Positions 51,401-63,300 of a DNA stretch of 64,000 bases are shown one piece after another. The notes beneath the pieces are model-generated. The model was not told the DNA's origin and searched no databases. It was given only the letters and a program-made list of their open reading frames with translations. Position numbers and translations under genes: made by a program. Origin of the DNA: Capitella teleta (Eukaryota; Annelida; Polychaeta; Capitellidae); NCBI GenBank assembly GCA_000328365.1, contig KB294417.1:23621-87620 (forward strand), given 5' to 3'. How positions within the stretch are numbered: the stretch's first letter is position 1; every line of letters begins with the position of its first letter.

Positions 51401-51722
51401 CCCATGACATTCATTAAATAACGAAAGATGCAACAAAAATCACTTTCAAACAATATTTCAATTGTAAATTAGTACGGGAATAAATATTTAAATGTACTGT
51501 AACATAGTTTAATTCAATAATTAATCTAAAAATAATTTTATTTTGTGCGCATTCACAGTATAGGCCCATTTATATAATATATCTGTATCATTGTAAACAT
51601 AATTTCATCAATGTTCAGCTAAAAAACATCGACGCGGTTGTACATGTCACGCCTGTGGTTAGAGTGGGTTAAACTACTCCATGTTAAAAGCAAAACTCTA
51701 AAATTTGCTCAAATTTATAAAT

Positions 51723-51788
<66 letters not shown>

Positions 51789-54023
51789 TATTAACTACTT
51801 GGTAGTTATAACATACCTGTTATGGATTGAATGTGTTATTCTGTGCCCATTTACGCAAAGAAATCAAGTAAAAGGTCAATTTTGAATGACGGGAGGTACA
51901 TTTAAATGCGAGTGGTGAGTGATCGCGAAGAGAGCAAAATCAGAGGAGCCCCTGAGCGAGCATTAACGCATGTCATCTCTTGGATGGCGCTTCAATACAA
52001 ACTCTCTGGTTTGTTTTGATTTTAGGAGATAACTGCCACAACAATAGCACCCTCAAACAAAACAATAGTACGAGAGCGTTTCCTTATGTATGTGTTCAAC
52101 ATGAAGCTAATCCATGGTCAGGGGCCCTGTTTGCCGCCAAAAGTGGAAATATTGCGGAATGAATACTCTTATTAATTGAGAAACATCGGCATAAATGTTG
52201 ATGAAATTGGAATAGAAATGATAGGAATAGTAGCATGGCATACCATGTATTTATTTCTCTCATCTTTGTGTGAATTGTACACTGCGATCTGTTTTGTAAC
52301 ACTTTCATCGAAATGCGTTGCACCATTGAAAAGCATTGAGATTTTTAACATGGAGTCGATCGACTACTTTTGGCCCACTCTGTAATTACCAAGTATAAAA
52401 ATGTTCATGAATGGCAATTCTGTCTCGGCAGTCGAGCAGTTCCCTCAGCGCGTCCGCAGGGGTCACCCGGGTCATTAAAGCAGAGATAGAAATTACATAC
52501 ACTGGTATTTCATGAGGATTTATTTATCAGCACGATTTATAGGTTAAAAAAAAAAAAAAAAAAAAATAAATAAATAACCACAAAAAGGCATGTATCAAAC
52601 AATGTTTTGAAGGAGTTTTGTCAGATCGCAGACCCACGATTTTGTCTTTCGTGTACATGCATTATCAGTACCCTGTATCCATACATAATACCAGTAGCCA
52701 CACATGTATTGGTTGAACAAACAGAACATCATTTGATAAGCCGACAACGAAAAGGGACGTCAACACGTGCGTACGATATTTTCTCGGTTTTCCAGCGCAC
52801 AGGGTCGGGCAGTGAACGTATTCCTAGAATCGCGATTTTTGAGCCTCAAACGGTGTATAATGACCGGAAATTGATATTGTTCAGTCGTACACCGAACGCC
52901 GAAAGAATTACAATAATCACAGTAACAGTGTGCCTGAATGGATTGACCAAGTGTGGAAGTGCAGACGAATTTCAACTTTCAGTAAGTAGGTATATTATTT
53001 CTTGTAACTTTGCAACCGCGAATATTTTGTTTTGAATTCCATCAGTTCGCAAGCAATATTTATTCATCAGTAGTAAATAGGCTATTATAATTGTAAGGAT
53101 ACGATGATGCCGCGAGTGGCAATGATATCATTGGTCAAAAGACCAGATATATCTCTTTCCAAGAGCAGAACTTAGTCACTAGTTACAAACTTACGACTGC
53201 AGTGTTGAGTTTCGACACTTAAGTTTTTTCTCTGGAATCGGGCCCAGATCTGTTCTGTCGTAGATATGAAACACAAATCCAAGTTTTGGCGACTCGCTGG
53301 ATGTATTCGTTTGATTTCAACAGTTCCGCATATGCCACCGAGGGAACTCCAAGCATTGATGTCGAAGATATCAGCAGCCTTGCAATGGAAGCCTCCTGCT
53401 CTGAGTCAAGGTGCGTTATGATTGCGCTGTCACTGATCAGCATTTCTGATCATAACGTTCTCTCAGGAGAAGGCGCCTGGAGTGAATGGGTTTATGAAGT
53501 TGAAGCAATAAACCTGAAAAATGGACAGAATCAAAGCTTCGGACTCACGAAGAGGCTGAATCTGTTGGATGATCATCTTCTTCCCGACACTTCTTATAAA
53601 TTCCGCGTCCGTGCAACGTCCAAAGGAGGTCATGGGCCGTGGTCGGAGTTCTTCGAAGCCGCCACGTTGAAGAATCGTACGTTATGATTTCACATCATTC
53701 CTTGATGTTGTGTTGGGGTTCGCTATCTATAGTAATGGGATATTGTTGGGAGAAACACTCATTATAACTTACTGATGCAATTTCTTTCCATGCCACAGAT
53801 TCAACCACCCCAATTTTGGTCTACAGCGATAACAGTGTGCTAGGCAGCGCTGTCTACGAGGGACTTCTGAATGGTAGCAACCAGAACGTAAAGATCGAGC
53901 CTACTCCAGCAATGGGCCAGATCCAAGGTCAGTCTCAAAAGTGACCACTGGCCACAATAATTATAACCTCATGTATAGAGTTCAGGGATGTTACTAATCG
54001 AGAAATAACGCGGGGTTTTTTTT

Positions 54024-54057
<34 letters not shown>

Positions 54058-57000
54058 TAACCCGAATTAAGTAGACGGCTCGACGTACGTCGTCCACATG
54101 GCATGGTTTCAATTGCTGTAAATTGTATTTGTTGATCGACTTTTCAGATAAATAATACATCAATAGGTCTGAAAATGAAATATGCTTGCGTCGGTGCTAT
54201 ATATTTGTGACATTTACTTGGGGCACCGAATAGCTCAGTCGGTTTGACCGGCTGACTGCAAGCCTATGCCGACCGTGGTGGTTGAAGTCACGGGTTCGTC
54301 ACCCGATCGGGCCACGGGCGTTATGATTGTGAAATATAATTGTAATTTGTTATAATTATAGTTTTTTTGGTGACTCTGCAGTGCTTCCCAACTGTGTAAC
54401 AAGGCCCGGCGCTGTGTACTATTGTCTATGGCAGGATAAAGTACCCTTGGGATTAATCGATAAGAGTAGGGGGAACCCCGGTCTCGGGCTTATGTTCTGG
54501 CGTATCACCCGAACGGGTTGTGTGGAGCCTCATGTGGCATTTACTTGATTTGCCAATTTCACGCTCGCCTAATTGGTGCCGCGGCGGATGACCTCACCAG
54601 GGGTCGCTTCAGGAAACATCTGTGTCAGGCGCCGTGTGAGGTTATCGCACATCATATTTAGATCAAATAGAGGTAGGGCAATTCATTTATCCAGTTCGGT
54701 TTTAAATTAATGTGGTTTAGGGAGAAGAAATCGAGTTATGATCCGCCAAACCAATTAACCATATCGGCGTCCACCATGCATACAAATGCGTATAACATGA
54801 AATAGATCTAATTTAATTTGGTGATGTATTTGTCTTTAATTGTTGGCATGCGCATCACGTTTTATATCTGTCCAAACATAATCATTAGCAATCTGTGCAG
54901 CAATGATTCCTTTATAATAATTGTCCCTGGGAACATTCTTGCTCAATGCATTCCTCGGAGAGATGATATGAAACAATCATAAAGTATGGGAAAGCAGTGA
55001 AAGAGCATCATTATATGGTTTGAGGTTGAGTCTCCGCCATGGATAATATTCCAGATACTTTGAATATCTCGCCATTGTGCATAATAATTATATGACCATT
55101 CGACTTGGCTCAGATCTTGAGAAGTGCGGCGATACGTTGATCTGGAGCAGCAACTTCAGCCGCGAAGAACGCCGCGTGTTCGTCAAGGCGGGCGGTCGAC
55201 CCACGACCCGCTTGCACCACGTACACAACGCGACGGCCATCGCATTCGATTGGCTCGGAAACTACATCTATTGGTACAACAGAAAGCACAACATGGTACG
55301 TTGATGCGCATTGAATTAACTACGTTATGATTACGTTTCTTGTGATTCAGATTCAGCGCGTTTCTTTAGATCCAACTAGGGGTGGCACCACACCGGAAAC
55401 TGTCTTTGACGGATCAGCCGTCGTGCAGGATATCGTTCTGGATAGTCTTCAAGGTTACATTTACTGGACCACTGGCCAGACGTTGGAGTCGTCTTTACTC
55501 AACGGCGAAGGTCGGCAGAGTGTTGAGCGTCTGCCTCTATACGCAGCTCGCTTCATCTTCGGACTGGCCTGTGACCTACAAGGACGCGCCCTCTACTGGC
55601 TAAGAAAGGACACCGACAAGCTGATCGTGTTCCGAGCGACGCTACGCTCCCACCCTGACGACAACATGTCGCACACGGTGGAACAAGTCGTGCAGTTCGA
55701 CTTCAACGGGAATTATGGTTACGAGTGCGTTATGATTGCGATCTCTGCCTTTGTTTAATGTTCTTTTCCCGTCGCAGAAAGAGCCCTCCTTTGCAGTTCT
55801 ACAGCGGGAAACTGTTTCTCCTAAATGGACCACATCAGTTGTATGTGATGGACACTGGAAGGAAGAGCCTCGCGCGGCTCAACCTAACCACCGAAGCAGA
55901 GTCACGGGTCACGGCGTTCTGTATTGACCACCCCTCCAAATATAACTACCCAGGTATGGGCGTTTTTAATTGATATAATTATTATTCACTCGAGGACGGG
56001 AGTCGATTCGTACAGGCTCCCTGATGGCCTCATTTAACCATTAATTACTCAGGACGTTACGCCCGAACCCCTCACTAGCGCGACAGGGTGTATTTGCCAC
56101 ACGTGAATGCTGCAATGAAAAATAAAATATAATAAAAATAAAAAATAATCATGAATAATGATGTGATCTTGACTTGAGATTTAAATTGCCAAGTACGCTC
56201 TCCTATTCTAAAATTCCGTGGACCATGCATGGCCTATGCCACATTGCCTTTATAAGTATACACATGCCAGCGGGCATATCCACTTCAGGTATACTTTTTT
56301 GTCAATAGGGCTGGTGTTTATATTTTTGAAGGCAGCAGCAGGATATCTGCGAATATTTTCCTGAAAATCGCAATAATTTGCTGTTTAAACCCTTGGCCAT
56401 CATCCATTGAATGAAATGCGTTATGATTTCGAGGGGGTGCCAGGTGATCGGGAGATTTGACCTTCAGCGAATCAGCGCCAAATGAGACAGACACAAAGTG
56501 GTTTTGAAACAGCAGCAACCCGCGCGTCTCTTTCATCTCTATTATGTTTTGCGTATTCGAAGGAGCGTCTCATTGATCGAGTCTCCGCTGATACCAGCCA
56601 CCTGTGGATAATTGCAATTTGCACTTTTTGCACATGCTCTATGCGGAGCACAAATAACATTACTTTCATCTCGATTTACAATTTACACGCGCCACTGTTC
56701 AGCGCATTCTACACACATCGTGCCAAAATTCTTGGGCGTTCACCTGCGACAGCCAAACGACAGTTAATTATGCTTAAAGCGTGTCCTCACCATGGCCCGC
56801 GTAAGCCGCGGGTTGGTCGACTTTAACATTCGTCATGCAATTCCACAAGCTTTAAAACTCGGCCCATCGACACCACAGATCGAATGAATACATGTATACG
56901 TTATACCATCTCTTTACACTGAAGCCCACTCATGTCTGGCGCTGCCTGCGATCTCGGTATCTCTGCTTAGTGCACGGCTGTTATATAGGCCTATGCCCCG

Positions 57001-57339
57001 TGGAACCCCAAAGATGAACGCCTTCTGAGCTGCTGCGTCTGTTACTGGGTCAGCTGACTCGATCTTAGCTCCTGCATTGCGGCCGTGCGCAGTGATGACG
57101 AGAGGCTGCCTCTGAACAGCATGTTGAGGGCGCTGCTACAACTCCTGTCCTTCTTTGGACTCTTTGCAGAAAACTTCTCGCAGTCATCGCCGCCTACCGT
57201 GGTTCCGCCACCGGTCAACATGTCCAGCCTGACCGTCACTGGACCTTGGAACGGATTCTTGTTGTCGTGGGCGCCTAGTACCGTGGACTATGGAGAGGTC
57301 ACTTATAAAATCCGAATCAGCAGTGCTTCTAATGCGGAG
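35213..57339 (+). CDS. ROS1: ROS1/sevenless-type receptor tyrosine kinase, 5' part (16 exons)
   Basis: Cell-surface receptor tyrosine kinase of the ROS1/sevenless family; only the extracellular N-terminal part (1041 aa) lies in the window. Exons: 35213-35350, 41180-41239, 47002-47058, 47172-47232, 47285-47514, 47579-47660, 47713-48009, 49141-49275, 50451-51185, 53324-53410, 53467-53676, 53799-53927, 55114-55295, 55351-55724, 55778-55953, 57170-57339. Order: signal peptide (ILNIDFCVVCVWIIVFAS, about residues 9-26), a Cys-rich segment (CKHQC, WCNETC, CSIGCEEW), two FN3 domains (about 107-308), a first YWTD-type beta-propeller (about 309-598; LTVDWLFNHLYIA, GYLFWTVYG), a third FN3 (about 599-697; YEVEAINLKNG, YKFRVRATSKGGHGPWSE), a second propeller (about 698-984; IAFDWLGNYIYWYN, GYIYWTTGQ), and the start of a fourth FN3. 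This matches ROS1 architecture. Phases are continuous at every junction. Exon 14 could start at 55351 or 55357. Transmembrane and kinase exons are absent and presumably lie past the right edge. Confidence 0.92.
35351..41179. other. ROS1 intron 1 (5.8 kb)
   Basis: No exon was recognised. Several GC-richer islands occur (about 37240-37450, 38550-39560, 39880-40300). The last contains the palindrome GCGCATGCGC (40057-40066), an NRF1-type core. Open frames here, such as 38046-37708 on the minus strand, have no recognisable relatives. Confidence 0.5.
41240..47001. other. ROS1 intron 2 (5.8 kb)
   Basis: Mostly non-descript sequence. It includes a T tract at about 42402-42434 and a degraded tRNA-SINE near 46845-46930. 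No supported gene. Confidence 0.5.
46845..46930 (+). mobile_element. Degraded tRNA-SINE fragment
   Basis: CCTAGCGTGCTCGCCTTGGG ... GGCTTTGCGCCGGTGACTAA followed by AGGTGCGA lines up base for base, with substitutions, with the tRNA-like head of the SINE in CYB5R4 intron 7 (TTAGCGCGCTTGCCTCGAAA ... GGAGGTTCGA). Boundaries are uncertain. Confidence 0.5.
48935..49080 (-). mobile_element. Degraded tRNA-SINE fragment in ROS1 intron 7
   Basis: CTTCGAGGCAAGAGGCGTCT at 49040, then AACGTTCGTGGTCACCA, matches the corresponding + strand of the SINE at 4630-4670 (TTCGAGGCAAGCGCGCTAAC...CGGCCACCACC). A C-rich stretch fills part of its middle. Confidence 0.5.
48972..49041 (-). repeat. C-rich tract, possible G-quadruplex on the minus strand
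   Basis: Six runs of five or more C within 70 nt on the + strand. The complementary strand could form a G-quadruplex and this strand an i-motif. It lies in ROS1 intron 7, about 100 nt before exon 8. Confidence 0.45.
51723..51787 (+). repeat. (AAT)n microsatellite
   Basis: About 21 uninterrupted AAT units in ROS1 intron 9. Confidence 0.95.
52012..52364 (+). repeat. Unclassified dispersed repeat, copy 2
   Basis: Direct-orientation relative of 15433-15824, somewhat shorter, in ROS1 intron 9. It shares GGGGCCCTGTTTGCCGCC and CATTGAAAAGCATTGAGAT. An A tract follows 180 bp later (about 52544-52566). Confidence 0.75.
54221..54537 (+). mobile_element. Complete tRNA-derived SINE with 10-bp target duplications
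   Basis: A tRNA-like head with A-box TAGCTCAGTCGG (54231-54242) and B-box GGGTTCGTCACC (54292-54303), followed by a roughly 230-bp body. CATTTACTTG flanks it at 54211-54220 and 54538-54547, a target-site duplication typical of LINE-driven retroposition. No A tail is seen. The body is unlike the SINE at 4490-4677, so this is a second family. It lies in ROS1 intron 12. Confidence 0.85.
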
Positions 57340-60300
57340 GTAAGTTGTTTTCGTCTCAAGTGCATGTCAGTGCATGTCAATACTGTACAATGTGTACATG
57401 TATTAGTATATATACTAAGTATAATTGTAGTACTAACGCGAGCACTGTCAGCCACAATATACTCACTTCTCTCTGCGATCCTTTTAATTATATAATGATA
57501 TTACTGGTATATTTATACACGCCGTGTCTTGAAACTGATGCAGATGTTTATATACAATATTATATACATGTATATTTATACATTTATGGATTCTCGCTGA
57601 GGGTGCGCGCGCATGCATGACGTGACTCTTGTCGAGTCATCAGTTCCCACACATCCTTATTTTGTGCGTGTATATAAATATAAAATCACGAAACGGAGTG
57701 TGTTTGCCAATTCCTAAGTGATTTTTTTTTCTTTAGTATCTGCAGACACTTTTAACTTACTTCCTGAATAAGCGTCACAGGACTTAAACGGTTGAAGTAT
57801 TGCATCGTACGCCCTCCATAACTTCAAAATGTCCACAAAGACATGCACTTGGTTAAATTCCCTGACTGCGGTCCAATACCGCCAACCAACGACAATCTTG
57901 ACGTGTTCGAGGCCCCGATTGCAGACACTTGTTTATTCATCACGTTCAGGCGACCGAAAAGATGAAAGTTAAACGGCAAAAGTGAAAATGACTGAAATCT
58001 CATTGATAGATATGTAAATCACCATTGACGGGTTGCTCATAACTGTCATACGTCATAAGGTGTGTTTTCCTGGAAAAGCGCTAGCGAAACAACTCGATCA
58101 TCATCTTCGGTGTATCGGCGGTGTCTTTCAATAAGACCAGTGTTTTGCTATGCTTATATCAGCCAGGATCAAGTCATCAACGCGGGTGATTGAGTTGAAA
58201 TTAAAATAGAACGGTCGTTGCAGATGCGCAATGCTCACTCCGCAACAAAAAGTACGCTTATGAAGTTATGGTGGTCGGGTGCTGTTTGTGGCTGTTATTG
58301 TCGTTCAGTAGTTTGTGCAATTGCGCAATTCCTCCGTATTGACAGCAATTGATGCGGCTGTCCGTCAAATGAAAATTCATTCGCTTAACGTGATGTGCCC
58401 TGGACATGCTGCGACCTTCCACTTATCTGGGCGTTATCCCCAAACGTACGAGACGACGCCATTTATTCAGACAAGTAATCAGACAGAGTGCGCCATTTCG
58501 GCTGTTGGATTTCCTTCAATGCCATTTCAATGGTTTCTCATAGTTTCATACCTCCCTCTTGACTGAAAATTGAAAATTTATTTTCCATAGCGTAAAATGC
58601 AAATGCTTGCTCTAAACGCTGATACAATATACGGAATGAATTACATAAGAAAAAAAAAAAAGGTGTGTCTTACCGGTTATCATCATAGATCCATAGAACT
58701 ACTGCTATTTATGCATTCAGTGTATTGGTATATACACATACACCACTACAGTATGTGTCTGAGTAGGATCAAAGCATATTCAATGACTAGGGAACGTGGA
58801 CAAGTGCGGAGGGGAGGGGGTGCAGCTGCTGTAGGCAGGAGAATCGTTTGAGAACGAATTGAGTCAAAGTACTTTGTGTGCATGGGGGGGGGATCATCTG
58901 ATAATTAAGATTTACGTACTATATAATTATGTTATGTGCATGCAGACGTGTACAAAATAGTCTCATTGCCATAACAACCGATCAATTTAGCAGCAGTTGG
59001 ACAATGGAGGTCCATCGTTGTATATTTCTACATGGTGATCGCCTGATAGGTGAGAGCCCTTCTAAGTGGGGTTTAAATTATTCACATTCATGGTATAATT
59101 TTCACAACTTTTGTAAATGAATGAAACGTACGAGTGTCAACTCATCAATTCCTAAGGCTTCACACTAAGATTCAGAATACTTGTATTCTGAAGGCCTCGC
59201 ATTAATAGGAGATTTGAGTTATATGACCGAATTTAATTATTAATATTTAATTATTCGTAAATAAGTCGGATTTTCATGTCAAACCTCCATGGGAATTTAG
59301 CACATTATATTGTCATTGTGAGTCCTGACCTATATGGCCCTCTGTGTATTACGAATGATTCCTCTTATTACGAGCACTCATTTAAAGAACATACAGTTAT
59401 GTCGGCTGTTGGTGCAAATTAGCGATACTTTCAGGAGGCAATGGGGCAATAATTTCATCAATTAATAATTGTACTCGTCTTTCACGTGTTCTGTAATTGT
59501 GAATAAAGAAATCCAATCGAACGATGCTCACGGATTTGTACACGGAAACAATTTGACAGGCAATGGAGGGTCATTTGACCTCACCGGCCAGAGAAATATT
59601 ATTATATTCTATATTATATTCTATATTATAATATTATTATTCCACAGAATTACCAGGGACGAAATTACCATCTATTTAAGTGCCTGTGTATGATGTAACC
59701 GGGTGCTTTATATCAGAACACACAGATCGAGATGAGCCTTTGGCGAAGATGTTATCGTACAATGAAACATGAGTCGGTCACTAATGAGGCATTGCTGTCT
59801 GAGCGGATAAAAATAGTCACAATGCAGCAACCAAGAATGATTGCGACAAAACAAATGCGCTGTTGCAGAATCCAAGACGCCGTCCACAAGGGGCTAAACA
59901 GAAGGCGAATACGTCAGCTGCGCATCTTGTTAAAATAAAATAGGTGCCTCAGCTTCGTCTGTTCCATCGCTCAAAAATATAAGCTAACTATAAATCTCAA
60001 AATTATGCATTATACGGGCACAAGCCACCACGTGAGTTCGAACCCACACCTGGCCAGAAGAAGAAAAAAAAAAAAGGTTTACAAATATATCCGTTATTTC
60101 TTCAAATTAATCAATATATTTTGTGAATGTATGTATGAGCTGTTTTGCCCGACTACTGAATAACACAAATCGGTATGAAATCAATATTTGTATACAATGT
60201 GATGTATGGAAACTCATAGGCGTGCTTCATAATTATGATGGAGAGCGCTTCTTCTGGAAAATGAGCAACATTTGGCCTTTGAATTAGAACAAACACATTA

Positions 60301-63300
60301 ATTAAAGAGGACCTCTGATTTTGGGAACTACATTTAGTAACGGATGATAGAGGATGCACCACAAAAGACAAATACACCTTTCGAGTATATATATATAGTG
60401 CTGGATGGGGGCCATTTGTTGTTTAATTGACTTGAACGAAATCCCGGCAATCGCCGACAATTATTATGGCGTGAGTTATGTTTCAGTAAATTAACAATGG
60501 AAGTAACTACTCACAATTTATTTACACATTCTAGTGTTCAGGCCAACTATAATATACCAGAGCTCAGATGCGACTTTGAATAAATGTGAATGCATAAAAA
60601 CAAAGGCAAACCGACCACAGTTAACACGTCTGATCTGGCGTCAATCTGGCGTCCGATGATTCAAACTTACGTCCATGAAATCAGGCGCATGCATGGGCTC
60701 ACGGCCTCAGTTATTGTCATAGGGTTCAGTTTTATAAGTGGTACATTATGCATATCGTCGAATAAAATGTAAATCTAAAATGGGCCGAAATCGATAAGAT
60801 GGGCCGAATTTAATGGGTCGAAATCAACCTGGGCCGAACGTGGGCCGAATTTAATGGGCCGAATTCGTGTGTATTCGTTAGCTAGCCATGCGTCCATGCA
60901 TCCTGGGGACGCCTCATCTCTATTTTGGGACGCCTCTTTTTTTTCAATAGAACGCCTCTAATTCTATAGAAATGACATCTCGATTTTGCTGCACTGGACG
61001 AGTTGTTTTACTATTGGTCACTCACGTGATAAGATGAATAACTATAAACGCTGGAATTCTTATCTCGTTGTCGTATTTTAATCTCTTTTGATAAACCTTT
61101 GTAAGAGTAAACAAACCAGCTTAATTATCGGTCATCAAACGGCGTGTTAATACATTATATAAATAGTGGTGGACTTTCTAGGCATTGCGAAGTTGGGAAC
61201 TGCTCATTGATGTTATTCACGAAGAGCGTTCCTGATTGAATTATCGTCCGTGCATCATTATCGTTCATCAGCAAATAGTGCAATCCAATTTCAGTATTTT
61301 TTAATTGTATTCTAAGGCGCCGCTCTCATTGGCCTAAACTTGAGCTATTCTAAGTACGCCTTACGGCCTTTGCCCAATCATGCATGATTCAGATGACCTG
61401 ATTAGCCCGCAGAATGTCTTACGGTTTTAATCACTACTAGTAGTAGTTTTGATTTCGCAGAATTAACTGATGCCTCGACAACAAGAAGCGTGTGAGCATT
61501 CATTTTAAACTTTTATCCATTTGCTGCTATTTGTTTTTAATTGAATCCTCACTCAGAAATCAGAATCTCTGTTGATCAGTGGGATCTATATTTAGTTTAT
61601 GGTATAGGAAACTCAGATGTATAGTGTCATCTGTTCTTGTGCTTAGTGTGTAATATCGCTTAAAGACTCACTAGTTCACAAGTATTGTTGTTGATAATGC
61701 TATAATTCTTAAAACCAAAACAATAATCAGCAAATTCTATGTGCATATAATGCACAAAATTGCCCTGAAGATTCAAAGATACTAGTATATGTACTGGTAT
61801 AATGGCTCATTTGTGGACGATGTTTATTAAATTCATTTGATGCAAAGTTTGTAGTTATAATATGTAAGAGATGCAGTGATGTTTTGAATAAAAAGATCTT
61901 GACTTAACTTCCTCAGATGATCTGAGTTTACAAATATTACGTAAGGGATCCAGTGAAGTATTGCATAAATAATGGGAGAAATGAAGCCTCAAACCAAGGA
62001 TCTTGACCTAAAACATCCTCTGTTTCCTAGATGCTCCATCCGCCTCATATTGCTGAGATTAATCTTTTTTTTTTTTTTTTTGGTCTTATTTCTTTGACAA
62101 GTGAACATAGCATGCACTCAATAGACAAGACTATTGTGTTTTCTATGAAAACTGTGGTCACCGCGCTAGATGATGCCCTTGTTCCTTGAGCGTTCCGCGC
62201 GCCTTTTTTATGATCCTCAAAAAAAATTGGGACACCCTGTAAAAAGATCTAGCTAACAACCTGTGTGAGGAATGTAAGATAAGATTTCTTAATATAACAC
62301 GATCACGAAAGCTCGTGAAAGGTTTACTTATTTACTTAACATGTATATTGTACATTGTACAGTAATTCACTTGTGTGAGTAGTTAACGATCCCAAAATGC
62401 AAGCCGGGTCTATCAGGATGGGGTCGATATAGTTTGAATTCCCGGTCTATAAATACAATGTGGCCTACTACTATAAGCATATGTCCCTAGCCGAAACTAA
62501 AAGCGCAACCTAACGCCGTAAGCCTAAACATAACCCTTGTAAATTCTTGGGCATTCGGCTTAAAGGGCCGATCCCTGCCTATCAACGATTTGCAGATCGT
62601 ATACCTGTAGCAACACTTACTTAAAAGTCGCTTATGAATCGCTCTCTGCTCCATATTTAGTGGATTGAAATGTCAACGATTAATTAACGTGTTTCACTTG
62701 CGTTAGTTTTGCGTGCCTGGTTTTCGGCTGCAAATGACGTTGATTGATATGCGCTTCCCCTCCCCGTGCACCTGCCATTCGATCGGCGTTTAATGCACGG
62801 CGCTGATCTATTTTTAAGGCATCAAATAGGCTGGCGTGGATATTGAGGATGTGATTTACCTGTTCACACACGCTCTCGATATCAAAGTGCGTGGCATGTC
62901 ACGAACATCCACTTCAGCATGCATTTCGAGCCGGCATTTTGTTCGAACCCCCCGAAATGGAGAACAATTAAAACGGAGAAAAAAGCGTTTATTTGTTGAA
63001 ATAATTTATTGGATTTGTCTGAAACTTATGTTTCACTTCCATTAATTATACTTCTGGTGATATTCATCATCCCCATTCGAAATGTCACTGCTCGGCTGGC
63101 ACGCGTCACGCTGTATTGTTCGGCCGCTGCGTGATCGCCTGATAATGTGTTTAATGGAAGCCTCCCCTTAACGGTCATTCACCCTCCGTGAAAGCCCCGC
63201 CGTCAGCGTTGTTTTGAGAGATTAGCCAACGAAGTCAGCGTAACATGATCTGAATGGATGAGGCGCAAGCCACTGCGCCATTGTTCACAGCACAACTCAA

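Noticed and set aside
52796-52983. Exon-like block in ROS1 intron 9 with AG acceptor and GT donor and an open frame
   Set aside because: Its length (188 nt) is not a multiple of three, and joining it in the ROS1 phase gives a stop after six codons. Splicing 51185 directly to 53324 keeps frame and starts the FN3 domain as expected.
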